Shown here in pieces: positions 1 through 10,388 of a DNA stretch of 64,000 nt (position 1 is the stretch's first letter; every line of letters begins with the position of its first letter). The DNA is from an uncultured Slackia sp. (GTDB lineage: Bacteria > Actinomycetota > Coriobacteriia > Coriobacteriales > Eggerthellaceae): assembly GCF_934630525.1 (NCBI RefSeq), contig NZ_CAKTVX010000004.1:1-64000 (forward strand). Reading direction: 5' to 3'. A model generated the notes under the pieces. It saw only the letters and a program-made list of their open reading frames with translations. It was not told the DNA's origin and ran no database searches. Made by a program: the position numbers and the translations under genes.

Positions 1-79
1 GCCCGCCAGAGTCTGCATTGCATCTGAAAGCATTCGATATTCGGCTCCCAAATGCAACAACTAAAAGATAGGAGTTCTC

Positions 80-1528
80 ATGGCTGTTGAATCGGTGAAC
101 TACCAATGCCCCGCATGTGGTGGACCCTTGCACTTTTCCGAGTCAAAAGGCCTTATGGTCTGCGACTATTGCGAAAGCTCTTTCGAGGTTGCGCAAATCG
201 AGGCGCACTATGCCGCCAAGCAGTCCGAGGCCGACGCGTCCGCGGTGGCTGCGGCCGAGCGCGCGGCTTCCGGCGAGATGAGCGCGTTTGAGGCCATGGG
301 TGCAACCGATGGCGTTGCGGTGGCCTTGACCGAGGATGTGCTGAATGCCGCCGCCGCGACAAGCGGCCACGCAAGCGAGGGCGACGAGGCTATCGCGTCG
401 TTTCTCTCGCGCGCCTCGTGGAACGAAGGCGAGCGCGACGGCCTGCGATCGATGACATGCTCGTCGTGCGGCGCGGAAATTACGTGCGATGCAACGACTG
501 CAGTCTCGGAATGCCCATATTGCGGCAACCCGGCAGTGACTCCTGGCGCGTTCGTCGACATGGCGCGCCCCGACGGCGTGGTGCCGTTCAAGCTCGATAA
601 ACAAGCTGCGGTCACGGCTCTGAACGACTATTACAAGGGAAAGAAGTTCCTGCCGAAGAAATTCATCGCAGCGAACAAAGTCGAGCATATCCAGGGCGTA
701 TATGTGCCGTTCTGGCTTTACGACGGTTCGGTTGAAGGAAGCGGCACGTTTGAGTGCCGCAACGAGTGCACCTATCGCTCGGGCGATGAGGAAGTAACGC
801 GTACGACGGTCTATGAGGCCTATCGCGCGGGCGATTTGGATTTCGAGCGGGTTCCCGTTGACGGTTCGGCGAAAATGCCCGACGGGCACATGGATGCGAT
901 CGAGCCGTACGATTTCGATGAGATGAAACCTTTCTCGGTCGCATATTTGCCGGGCTATGTTGCCGAGCGCTATGACGAAGATTCAAAAGTGTGCTCTAGC
1001 CGCGCTGAAGAGCGCATGCGCCATTCCTTCGAGCATGATTTGCGCGCAACGATTACGGGCTACGATTACGTCGATACGGGAATCGTGCACTCTACGACGC
1101 AGATGACGGGTTGTATGCAGGCGCTTTTGCCGGTGTGGATGCTGCATACCACGTGGGAGGGCAACGACTATCTGTTCGCCATGAATGGGCAAACGGGCCG
1201 ATTCGTGGGCGATTTGCCCGTGGCAAAGCTCAAGGTGGCGATGTGGTTCTTCGGCATTTTCGCCGCGCTTGCCGCTGTGCTGTTCGGCCTCGATATGGGC
1301 GTGTTCCAATTTGACGACACTCTGACGAGCGTATTTGTGGACGGCGTGATTCCCGCGGTGGTTGCGGCGTTTGTGTGCATCGTTTTCTACAATCAAATGA
1401 AAACTGCCGAAGTGGCGAGCGATGCGCAAGCCTATCGATCGTTTGAGGGGTTGAATCTTACCGACGAAAGCGAGCATTTCGTGCGCGAATACGAGACGCG
1501 CCGTCGCATCGAGAAGAACGACGACTAG
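80..1528 (+). CDS. Zinc-ribbon membrane protein (TFIIB-type zinc ribbon), function unknown
   Basis: This is a 482-residue protein with two Cys4 zinc ribbons near the N-terminus: C10/C13 with C28/C31, and C127/C130 with C145/C148. The linker between them is Ala/Glu-rich. Two hydrophobic helices at about residues 386-405 and 420-440 should anchor the C-terminus in the membrane, and a short charged tail follows. The ATG is preceded by GGAG at a good distance. Proteins with this layout are annotated as TFIIB-type zinc-ribbon or primosomal-like proteins of unknown role; the ribbons suggest metal-dependent protein or nucleic acid contacts at the membrane. No operon partner is visible: the 79 bases before it hold no gene and the next 1.2 kb is non-coding. 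The reading frame is secure, the function is not. Confidence 0.88.
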   Translation: MAVESVNYQCPACGGPLHFSESKGLMVCDYCESSFEVAQIEAHYAAKQSEADASAVAAAERAASGEMSAFEAMGATDGVAVALTEDVLNAAAATSGHASEGDEAIASFLSRASWNEGERDGLRSMTCSSCGAEITCDATTAVSECPYCGNPAVTPGAFVDMARPDGVVPFKLDKQAAVTALNDYYKGKKFLPKKFIAANKVEHIQGVYVPFWLYDGSVEGSGTFECRNECTYRSGDEEVTRTTVYEAYRAGDLDFERVPVDGSAKMPDGHMDAIEPYDFDEMKPFSVAYLPGYVAERYDEDSKVCSSRAEERMRHSFEHDLRATITGYDYVDTGIVHSTTQMTGCMQALLPVWMLHTTWEGNDYLFAMNGQTGRFVGDLPVAKLKVAMWFFGIFAALAAVLFGLDMGVFQFDDTLTSVFVDGVIPAVVAAFVCIVFYNQMKTAEVASDAQAYRSFEGLNLTDESEHFVREYETRRRIEKNDD

Positions 1529-1569
1529 CCAAGCCCAACAATGAGCGAGACCCAAGGTTTCAAGTTGAA

Positions 1570-1606
1570 CATATGTCGCGGCGGCTTCCAGCCACCGCGA
1601 CATATG
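1570..1606. repeat. Strong hairpin (12-bp perfect arms)
   Basis: Arms 1570-1581 and 1595-1606 (CATATGTCGCGG and its complement) pair perfectly. Inside them, after one mismatch, GGCT pairs with AGCC around a 3-base loop. It lies 42 bases after the zinc-ribbon gene but has no T-run, so it is more like a REP-type palindrome than a classical terminator. Confidence 0.7.
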
Positions 1607-1789
1607 GCATGTTTGGGGTCCTTTGCAGCGCATTCCTGGTCATTTGGGGTTTGTGCGGCGCGGATTGTGGCTGAGCTCAAGTGGGCTGGCTTGGTGCGGC
1701 GACCGACTCGGAGCCATGATGGGCATTTGGTTCGGAGTTGCATCCGGTACGGAGCCTCATCTGGCTTGATGTTGTGGTTGATTTTGCTT

Positions 1790-1995
1790 TGCAACTGATT
1801 TGGCGCTGCAACTGGTTTGGCGCCGCGGTAGGCTCGCTATTGCGGCTGGCATGGCGCTATGGCCGACTTGGCGCTGCAGCTTACCAGCCGACCTGGCACG
1901 GCAACTTGCCTGGTGTCGCGATTGGCCGTTGCCGCAATTGGCTCGGCGCGGCAGTTGGTGCCGCAGTTGGCTTGGCAATTGGGCTCAGTCGATCC
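1790..1995. repeat. Degenerate short-period repeat tract
   Basis: The tract is built from diverged copies of a roughly 17-20 base unit resembling GGCGCTGCAACTGGTTT and GGCGCGGCAGTTGGTGC. Copies differ at many positions and spacing is irregular. It could be a decayed minisatellite or the remnant of a repetitive coding sequence. Confidence 0.4.
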
Positions 1996-2049
1996 GTGTT
2001 CGCATCTCGCCAAGCAGAGTCGTGACGTTGATTAGCGGCATATTGCCAT

Positions 2050-2273
2050 CCAGCGTAAAAGAAAAGTGCAAAAAGTGACAAAAGTTGCGAATTCGGGGGC
2101 TTTAAACGCCCTTTTTCGGGCGAAATAGGGCGTTGCGGGTTTAATCGCTTGTTGTGGAGCCTGTATCGACTAATCGTGACCTGGGGTTATGCGTCTGCGT
2201 AGAAATGCCTCTTCGGTTTTATGCCCCCGAATTCGCAACTTTTGTCACTTTCAGGCGAATTGTTTTACGCTGG
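2050..2273. repeat. 224-bp inverted-repeat (MITE-like) element
   Basis: The terminal arms are 2050-2100 and 2223-2273, 51 bases each and in register. The outer 11 bases (CCAGCGTAAAA) and the inner 29 bases are identical between the arms; an 11-base block between them is not conserved. About 122 bases lie between the arms and contain no gene. No target-site duplication was identified. Confidence 0.75.
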
Positions 2274-2495
2274 CGAGCTTTGGCGCATGCAACTCCGCGC
2301 AGCCGTGAGGCGTTTCGTGTTCGCAAGCTTCGGGCGCGCGCTTCTCGTTCGGGGTGGTCGGCTTGCCTTAGTTGCGTTCGCGCTGAACCGTTATCGAATT
2401 ACGGGGAATTGATAAGCGTTGCTGCTTGTTTGGGCAGCTCTTTATGTTTCTTTCTTTTCTAAAGTGTAACGTGGCTGCTACCGTCTCGACAAAAG

Positions 2496-2517
2496 GCACT
2501 ATCGCGCGATATAGTGC
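2496..2517. promoter_or_regulatory. Palindrome, possible operator upstream of the carboxylase operon
   Basis: GCACTAT (2496-2502) and ATAGTGC (2511-2517) form an inverted repeat around an 8-base centre. A TATACT hexamer lies 60 bases downstream at 2578-2583. A regulatory role is inferred only from shape and position. Confidence 0.3.
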
Positions 2518-2724
2518 TTGAGCGCCTTAGTTCGACCGTATACCCGTTTGTCTAGAGAATTCGTTCGTCAGGCTCGGTATACTAGAGGCGTCATTCTGGG
2601 GGTTTCGGAATGTAAATATGTTTGCAAGCGGGCGTCGGGTCCGCGTGAAGCAGCGCGCATCCGACGGCCGCTTTCATGCTGCCGTGCATATGCGCGGCCT
2701 TATAGGGAAAGTGAGAGGTGAAGC

Positions 2725-4611
<1,887 letters not shown>

Positions 4612-4614
4612 GGC

Positions 4615-5958
4615 ATGTTCGACAAAATTCTTGTCGCCAACCGCGGCGAAGTGGCGTTGCGCATCATGCGCGCCGCTCGCGAGCTGGGCGTGAAAACGGT
4701 TGCGGTGTATTCCACGGCCGACAAAGACACGCTGCCTGTTCGCTATGCTGACGAAGCCGTATGCATTGGCCCAGCTCCTGCAGGCAAGTCGTATTTGAAT
4801 ATGGCGAACATCATTGCCGCGGCAACTACTACGGGTTGCCAGGCTGTGCATCCGGGCTATGGCTTCTTGGCCGAGAATTCCGATTTCGCACGCGCCTGCG
4901 CCGACAACGATCTGGTATTCATCGGCCCCGCTCCCGAGTGCATCGACCGCATGGGCGACAAAGCGGCTGCGCGTGAGACCATGATGATGTGCGGCGTGCC
5001 CACGGTTCCTGGTTCCGACGGCGTGGTCGAGAGCGTCGATGACGCGCGCGAGTTCGCTGAGCGCGTCGGCTATCCGGTGCTTATCAAAGCTTCTGCTGGC
5101 GGCGGTGGCAAGGGCATGCGCGAAGTGCACGCTCCCGAAGAGCTCGCCGATGCGTTCATGGCGGCGAAGGCTGAAGCGAAGGCCGCGTTCGCCAACGATG
5201 ACGTGTATATCGAGAAGCTCGTGTTGCGTCCTCGCCATGTTGAGATTCAGGTGCTTGCCGACGACTTCGGCCACCAAATCGCCCTGTGCGAGCGCGACTG
5301 CTCCATTCAGCGTCGTCACCAAAAGCTGCTCGAAGAGGCTCCGTCGCCCGCGCTTGACGAGACCTTGCGTCGCAATATGGCAGTGGCTGCCGTTAAGGCT
5401 GTACGCGCGGTCGATTACCGCAATGCGGGCACCATCGAGTTCTTGCTCGACAACGACGGCAAGTTCTACTTCATGGAAATGAACACGCGCGTGCAGGTCG
5501 AGCATCCTGTGACCGAGCAAATCACGGGCGTCGACATTATCAAGGAACAGCTGCGCATCGCGTCGGGCGAGCCCATGAGCTGCGCCGATGAGGCTCCGTT
5601 TGTGCCGAATGGCCACGCGATTGAATTCCGCATCAACGCGGAGGACCCGGAAAACGGCTTCCGTCCGTGCCCGGGCACCATTACGCGTTTCGATGTTCCG
5701 GGCGGTCCGGGCGTGCGCGTCGAAGCGTATGTTCAGGCGGGTTCGGTTATTTCGCCGTTCTACGATTCCATGGTCGCGAAGCTCATCGTGTGGGGCCGCG
5801 ATCGTGATGAAGCGCTGGCTCGCGGCCGTCGCGCGCTTTCCGAGTTCAACATCGAAGGCATTGCGACCACGATTCCGTTCCATCAGGCGGTGCTGGAGAA
5901 CGAGATTTTCCAGCGTGGCGAAGCCCATACCGACTTCATCGAGGTCACGGGGCTGTAA
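4615..5958 (+). CDS. accC: Biotin carboxylase (AccC/PycA type)
   Basis: At 447 residues this has the usual AccC length. It shows the N-terminal MFDKILVANRGEVALRI motif, the HPGYGFLAEN motif, the glycine-rich ATP-grasp loop (KASAGGGGKGMR) and the FMEMNTRVQVEHPVTE active-site segment. It carboxylates biotin using ATP and bicarbonate. The gene starts 3 bases after the carboxyltransferase-BCCP gene, so the two are co-transcribed and probably translationally coupled. A terminator-like palindrome follows at 6002-6023. Confidence 0.96.
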   Translation: MFDKILVANRGEVALRIMRAARELGVKTVAVYSTADKDTLPVRYADEAVCIGPAPAGKSYLNMANIIAAATTTGCQAVHPGYGFLAENSDFARACADNDLVFIGPAPECIDRMGDKAAARETMMMCGVPTVPGSDGVVESVDDAREFAERVGYPVLIKASAGGGGKGMREVHAPEELADAFMAAKAEAKAAFANDDVYIEKLVLRPRHVEIQVLADDFGHQIALCERDCSIQRRHQKLLEEAPSPALDETLRRNMAVAAVKAVRAVDYRNAGTIEFLLDNDGKFYFMEMNTRVQVEHPVTEQITGVDIIKEQLRIASGEPMSCADEAPFVPNGHAIEFRINAEDPENGFRPCPGTITRFDVPGGPGVRVEAYVQAGSVISPFYDSMVAKLIVWGRDRDEALARGRRALSEFNIEGIATTIPFHQAVLENEIFQRGEAHTDFIEVTGL

Positions 5959-6001
5959 TGAGTCGCGCCATTCTCTAGAACGGACATCAGTCCAATATCG
6001 C

Positions 6002-6023
6002 GAAGCCCCCATATGGGGGCTTC
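6002..6023 (+). terminator. Terminator-like perfect palindrome after the carboxylase operon
   Basis: A 22-base perfectly self-complementary sequence with arms GAAGCCCCCAT and ATGGGGGCTTC lies 43 bases after the accC stop. It is followed by CGCTGTTTT, a weak T-tract. Confidence 0.6.
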
Positions 6024-6180
6024 CGCTGTTTTAGGCACATTGGGGCAACCGGGCCTATGAGGTCAAACGGGCGCATGGGGCAAACAGGCTTATTGCTCAT
6101 CAAATAGGAGCATGAGGCAAACGGCGTATGAGGCAAATCAGCCTAGGGGCCGACCGGGCGAACGGGCAGTCGGATGCACG

Positions 6181-6228
6181 GGCGCATGGGCGCATGGGCG
6201 CATGAGCGCATGGGCGCATGGACGCATG
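6181..6228. repeat. Tandem octanucleotide repeat, six copies of GGCGCATG
   Basis: Units at 6181, 6189, 6197, 6205, 6213 and 6221. Copies 1, 2, 3 and 5 are exact; copies 4 (AGCGCATG) and 6 (GACGCATG) carry one change each. The tract sits about 175 bases before the DAHP synthase start and could vary in copy number. Confidence 0.9.
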
Positions 6229-6403
6229 GCGCGTTCTCTTGCGATAAAACGCGGGAACGCATCTTTGGTATTTCGCTATGGGATTCGACCTTGATTCAGC
6301 GGCTCGCTCAATTTCCGCGGTTTTGCGTTACCATGGGGAAACTCGTTTGCGCATTACTCGTGGTCGCTTTCTGCGGCCTTTTTCATATGGAAAGGAATTC
6401 CTC

Positions 6404-7435
6404 ATGGGAATGCACGTGAACTCGGCGCTGCCCGATCCGGCACAGATTAAAGAAGAGCTGCCGCTCACGCCAGAACTGAAGGCTTTGAAGGCCAAGCGCG
6501 ATGCAGAGATTCGCGACGTGTTCACGGGCGCGTCGAATAAGTTTCTCGTGATTGTCGGCCCTTGCTCTGCCGACAACGAAGATGCCGTGTGCGAATACAC
6601 GAGCCGCTTGGGCGAGCTTGCGCGCGAGGTCTCCGACAAGCTGTTGATTATTCCGCGCATTTACACCAATAAGCCACGCACGACGGGAGAGGGCTACAAG
6701 GGCATGCTGCACCAGCCAAACCCCGAGGCCGCGCCCGATTTGTCTGCTGGCATTCAGGCGATTCGCCACATGCATATTCGCGCCATGGCCGAAAGCGGAC
6801 TTACGGCGGCCGATGAGATGCTGTATCCGGAAAATCGCAGCTACCTCGATGACATTTTGAGCTATGAGGCCGTAGGCGCGCGTTCGGTTGAAAACCAGCA
6901 GCATCGCCTCACCGCAAGCGGCATGGATATTCCCGTCGGTATGAAAAATCCCACGTCGGGCGACCTCTCGGTGATGCTGAACTCCATTGTTGCGGCGCAG
7001 CATGGACATAATTTCATCTATCGCACGCACGATGTGACCACCGATGGAAACCCTCTGGCGCATGCGATTCTTCGCGGCGGCGTTGACAAATACGGCACGA
7101 CGCATCCGAATTATCACTACGAAGACTGCATTCGCTTGTGGAAGATGTACGGCGAGAAGGGGCTTGCCAATCCCGCCGTGGTGGTCGATGCGAACCATTC
7201 GAATTCGGGCAAGCAGCACAAAGAACAAATTCGCATCGTGGGCGAGGTGCTGCACAATCGCAACTATAACGAAGATTTGCGCACGCTCATCAAGGGCGTG
7301 ATGGTCGAAAGCTACCTGGTGGAGGGTCGCCAAGATATCACCGAGCACATGGAATACGGCAAATCGATCACCGATCCGTGCTTGGGATGGTACGATACGG
7401 TGAGCTTGATTTACCACATCGCCGAGAAGTGCTGA
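6404..7435 (+). CDS. aroF: 3-deoxy-7-phosphoheptulonate synthase (type I DAHP synthase)
   Basis: The enzyme condenses phosphoenolpyruvate with erythrose 4-phosphate, the first step of the shikimate pathway. The 343-residue length fits the AroF/G/H family. Visible family features are the VIVGPCSADNEDAV loop, the RIYTNKPRTTGEGYKG segment, GARSVENQQHR, and DANHSNSGKQHKEQ near the C-terminus. I place the start at ATG 6404, preceded by AAAGGA; the frame stays open back to 6278, but that extension has no ribosome binding site or family similarity. Which aromatic amino acid inhibits it cannot be told from sequence alone. It stands alone, 71 bases ahead of coaE. Confidence 0.95.
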   Translation: MGMHVNSALPDPAQIKEELPLTPELKALKAKRDAEIRDVFTGASNKFLVIVGPCSADNEDAVCEYTSRLGELAREVSDKLLIIPRIYTNKPRTTGEGYKGMLHQPNPEAAPDLSAGIQAIRHMHIRAMAESGLTAADEMLYPENRSYLDDILSYEAVGARSVENQQHRLTASGMDIPVGMKNPTSGDLSVMLNSIVAAQHGHNFIYRTHDVTTDGNPLAHAILRGGVDKYGTTHPNYHYEDCIRLWKMYGEKGLANPAVVVDANHSNSGKQHKEQIRIVGEVLHNRNYNEDLRTLIKGVMVESYLVEGRQDITEHMEYGKSITDPCLGWYDTVSLIYHIAEKC

Positions 7436-7505
7436 TTTCGCCGTTCTGCCGAGCGGTGAATCGCTGACGCTTGCTTGGCTTAGGATTTGATTATTGGAGG
7501 TAGCG

Positions 7506-8099
7506 ATGAAGACCATCGCGCTTGTTGGCGGCATTGGGTCGGGGAAGTCGACCATTGCCCATATGTTTGCCGAGCTGGGCGCGGGCGTCATCAATCTGGA
7601 TGATGTGGGCCATTTCGTGCTCACGACTCCTGGCGTGAAGTACGATATCGCGCGCACATTCGGCGCGAATGTGTTCGACGAGCGTGGCGAGGTGGTGCGC
7701 AGCCGTCTTGCCGCCGCCGCATTCGATACGCCCGAGCATACGGAATGGCTTAACGCCATTACGCATCCCGTCATTATGCAGGAATGCCGCCGCCGCATTG
7801 GCGAGCTGGGCCAACTGCATGACATGGTAGTTGTGGAAGTTACCACGGGCGTCGAGAGCAAGCGCGATGTGCGCTGGGCCGATGCGCTGGTTGCCGTGGT
7901 GGCGCCTGCGTGCGTTCGCATGGAGCGCGCCTGCGCGCGTGGCAATCAATCGACCGTCGACGTGAGCCGTCGTATCGCTTTGCAGAAAACCGACGCGCAG
8001 CTCGCGGCGATCGCCGATTTCACCATCAACAACGGCAGCGACCTTGAGTCTGCCCAGGCAGAGGTCAAGCGCGTGTACGACGCCGTTATGGCGCAGTAA
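7506..8099 (+). CDS. coaE: Dephospho-CoA kinase
   Basis: This enzyme makes the last step of coenzyme A synthesis, the ATP-dependent 3'-phosphorylation of dephospho-CoA. The protein is 197 residues, normal for CoaE, with the P-loop GGIGSGKST at the N-terminus and a typical substrate-binding DDVGH segment. The start is ATG 7506, placed 5 bases after TGGAGG; an in-frame TTG at 7494 lies upstream and overlaps that ribosome binding site. The C-terminal part (VSRRIALQKTDAQLAAIADFTINNG) matches the family. A terminator follows at about 8117-8146. Confidence 0.93.
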   Translation: MKTIALVGGIGSGKSTIAHMFAELGAGVINLDDVGHFVLTTPGVKYDIARTFGANVFDERGEVVRSRLAAAAFDTPEHTEWLNAITHPVIMQECRRRIGELGQLHDMVVVEVTTGVESKRDVRWADALVAVVAPACVRMERACARGNQSTVDVSRRIALQKTDAQLAAIADFTINNGSDLESAQAEVKRVYDAVMAQ

Positions 8100-8116
8100 A
8101 TTCGAATCATCATGGG

Positions 8117-8146
8117 GGAGGCGTCGATGCATGCGGCGCCTTTTTA
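8117..8146 (+). terminator. Rho-independent terminator after coaE
   Basis: A stem with arms GAGGCG and CGCCT(T) encloses a loop rich in GATGCATGC and is followed by TTTTTATTTG. It separates coaE from the uvrB promoter. Confidence 0.65.
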
Positions 8147-8161
8147 TTTGTTGTGCGTTTA

Positions 8162-8175
8162 CGAACAGCTGTTCG
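8162..8175. promoter_or_regulatory. LexA (SOS) box in the uvrB promoter
   Basis: CGAACAGCTGTTCG is a perfect 14-base palindrome fitting the Gram-positive/actinobacterial LexA box CGAAC-N4-GTTCG. It overlaps the expected -35 position of a promoter whose extended -10 reads TGGTAGCAT (TAGCAT at 8184-8189). uvrB starts 40 bases further on. Family knowledge: uvrB is a standard LexA target. Confidence 0.85.
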
Positions 8176-8228
8176 TTTTGTGGTAGCATAGATTGATGCA
8201 AGGCCGCATCGCGTGAAAGGGAGTTCGC

Positions 8229-10388
8229 ATGAGCAGCCACTTGAGCAATATCGAAGGCGCCGCCATGGAGGGCAAATTGCCCGAAGTACGCCTTGCGAAT
8301 GCGCCGTTTCGCGTTGTGAGTCCCTATGATCCTTCAGGCGATCAGCCCCAGGCCATTCAAAAGCTTGCCGATGGGGTAGAGCGCGGCCTGCGCTACCAAA
8401 ACCTTTTGGGCGTCACGGGCTCGGGCAAAACATTCACCATGGCGAAAGTCATCGAGGCAACTCAGAAGCCCACGCTCGTCATGGCGCCGAATAAAACGCT
8501 CGCGGCCCAGCTTGCGGCCGAGCTCAAGGAATTCTTCCCCGATAATGCGGTGGTCTATTTCGTTTCGTATTACGACTACTACCAGCCTGAGGCGTACGTG
8601 CCTTCTACCGACACCTTCATTGAGAAAGACGCATCGATCAACGAAGAGGTCGAGAAGCTGCGCCATGCCGCGACATCGAGCCTGCTTTCGCGCCGCGATG
8701 TAATCGTGGTGGCGTCGGTCAGCTGCATTTACGGCATCGGCTCGCCGATGGACTATGCGGGCATGGCGGTATTTCTCGATAAGGAAAAGCCCGCCGAGCG
8801 CGACGATGTGATTCATGAGCTTATCGATATCCAATACGATCGCAACGATTATGAACTCAAGCGTGGAACCTTCCGCGTGCGCGGCGACGCGCTCGATGTG
8901 TTTCCGCCGTATGCTGACAATCCGGTGCGCGTGGAATTCTGGGGCGATGAAATCGAGAGCATCCAGGAAATCGACAACGTGACAGGCGAGAAGCTCAACG
9001 AATTCGAGGCGTTGCCCATTTGGCCTGCGTCGCATTACGTTACCGCGCGTCCGAAAATGGACCGAGCCATTCAAACCATTCAAGACGAGTTGCGCGATCG
9101 ATTGGCGCAGTTCAAAGCCGAAGGCAAGCTGCTCGAGGCTCAACGTTTGGAAATGCGCGTGAATTACGATTTGGAAATGCTCGAAACCATGAGTTTTTGC
9201 AGCGGCATCGAGAATTACTCGCGGCACCTTGACGGCCGTGCGCCAGGCGAGCCCGCATATACGCTCCTCGACTATTTCCCGAAAGATTTCCTCTGCATCA
9301 TCGACGAGAGCCACGTTACGGTGCCGCAAATTCGTGGCATGCACGAAGGCGACCGCAGTCGAAAAGTCACGCTCGCCGAGCATGGTTTCCGTTTGCCGAG
9401 CTGCCTCGACAACCGCCCTTTGCGCTTCGACGAATTCGAGCAGCGCGTGCCCCAGTTCATTTACGTGTCGGCCACGCCGGGCGATTACGAGGAGAAGGTC
9501 AGCCAACAGCAGGTCGAGCAAATTATTCGTCCTACGGGGTTGCTCGATCCCGATATCGACGTGCGGCCTATTGCGAGCCAAATCGACGACATTATCGACG
9601 AAGCGCGCGAGTGCGCTGGCGCCAACGAGCGCGTGCTTATTACCACGCTCACGAAGAAAATGGCGGAAGATCTTACCGATCACCTGCTTGATCAGGGGAT
9701 TCGTGCTCGCTATATGCATTCCGACATCGCAACGCTTGAGCGCGTCGAGATTCTGCGCGATTTGCGCCGTGGCGAATTCGACGTGCTTGTGGGCATCAAC
9801 CTGCTGCGCGAGGGCCTCGACTTGCCCGAAGTATCGCTCGTAGCCATTCTTGACGCCGATAAAGAGGGCTTTCTGCGCAACTACCGCAGCCTTATTCAGA
9901 CAATTGGCCGCGCCGCGCGAAACGACCATGGCCATGTGATTATGTATGCCGATAAAATCACCGATTCCATGGACAAGGCGATTTCTGAAACGCGCCGCCG
10001 CCGCGAGATTCAGATGGCCTATAACGAAGAGCACGGCATAACGCCGAAAACCATCAAGAAGGCCATCAACGACGTTATGGGCTTCATGAACGATGGCGAC
10101 GGCAACCAGGTGGGCAGCGCCGAAGAGGTGAACCGGCAGCTTGCCGAGCTTTCGCGCAGTGAGGTTATGCGCGTGATTTCAAGCATGGAAGACGATATGG
10201 CCGCCGCCGCCCAGGCGATGGATTTCGAGCGCGCCGCGCAGCTTCGCGATGAGGTGGTGCGCTTGAAGGCTCAGATGCAAGGCGAATCGGAAAAAGATGT
10301 GCTCGCCGATTTGAAGAAGACGGCTCGCAAGGGGAGCGCGTTTGGCAATCGCAAGAATTCCGCCTACGGAAGTTCTCGAAGGAGTTAG
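8229..10388 (+). CDS. uvrB: UvrABC excinuclease subunit B
   Basis: UvrB is the damage-verifying helicase of nucleotide excision repair, working with UvrA and UvrC. The 719-residue protein has the YDPSGDQPQAI start, Walker A GVTGSGKTFT, the beta-hairpin region YYDYYQPEAYVP, the DESHVT (Walker B) motif, helicase motifs (VSATPGDYE, GINLLREGLDLPEVSL, QTIGRAARN), and a C-terminal UVR motif at about 650-685 that binds UvrC. A short Ser/Lys/Arg-rich tail follows. The ATG is preceded by AAAGGGAG. The LexA box at 8162-8175 predicts induction by DNA damage. Confidence 0.97.
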   Translation: MSSHLSNIEGAAMEGKLPEVRLANAPFRVVSPYDPSGDQPQAIQKLADGVERGLRYQNLLGVTGSGKTFTMAKVIEATQKPTLVMAPNKTLAAQLAAELKEFFPDNAVVYFVSYYDYYQPEAYVPSTDTFIEKDASINEEVEKLRHAATSSLLSRRDVIVVASVSCIYGIGSPMDYAGMAVFLDKEKPAERDDVIHELIDIQYDRNDYELKRGTFRVRGDALDVFPPYADNPVRVEFWGDEIESIQEIDNVTGEKLNEFEALPIWPASHYVTARPKMDRAIQTIQDELRDRLAQFKAEGKLLEAQRLEMRVNYDLEMLETMSFCSGIENYSRHLDGRAPGEPAYTLLDYFPKDFLCIIDESHVTVPQIRGMHEGDRSRKVTLAEHGFRLPSCLDNRPLRFDEFEQRVPQFIYVSATPGDYEEKVSQQQVEQIIRPTGLLDPDIDVRPIASQIDDIIDEARECAGANERVLITTLTKKMAEDLTDHLLDQGIRARYMHSDIATLERVEILRDLRRGEFDVLVGINLLREGLDLPEVSLVAILDADKEGFLRNYRSLIQTIGRAARNDHGHVIMYADKITDSMDKAISETRRRREIQMAYNEEHGITPKTIKKAINDVMGFMNDGDGNQVGSAEEVNRQLAELSRSEVMRVISSMEDDMAAAAQAMDFERAAQLRDEVVRLKAQMQGESEKDVLADLKKTARKGSAFGNRKNSAYGSSRRS

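Larger units (their letters stand above)
1529..2724. other. 1.2-kb non-coding region rich in inverted repeats
   Basis: I see no convincing gene here; the open frames present are short, have no ribosome binding site and resemble no family. It holds the hairpin at 1570-1606, a degenerate repeat tract at about 1790-1995 (variants of TTGGCGCTGCAACTGG), a 224-bp inverted-repeat element at 2050-2273, and a palindrome at 2496-2517. A TATACT -10-like hexamer at 2578-2583 may serve the downstream carboxylase operon. Confidence 0.6.
5959..6403. other. Intergenic region with an octamer tandem repeat
   Basis: No gene is supported here. After the palindrome at 6002-6023 the sequence contains loosely repeated CATGAGGCAAAC-like units (about 6050-6145), then six tandem copies of an 8-base unit at 6181-6228, then the leader of the DAHP synthase gene. 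Confidence 0.6.

Noticed and set aside
2154..2462. Possible small gene of about 100 residues in the 1.2-kb non-coding region
   Set aside because: It overlaps an arm of the inverted-repeat element, has no ribosome binding site and no recognisable motif.
6181..6228. Octamer repeats considered as a CRISPR array
   Set aside because: Units are 8 bases in direct tandem with no spacers.
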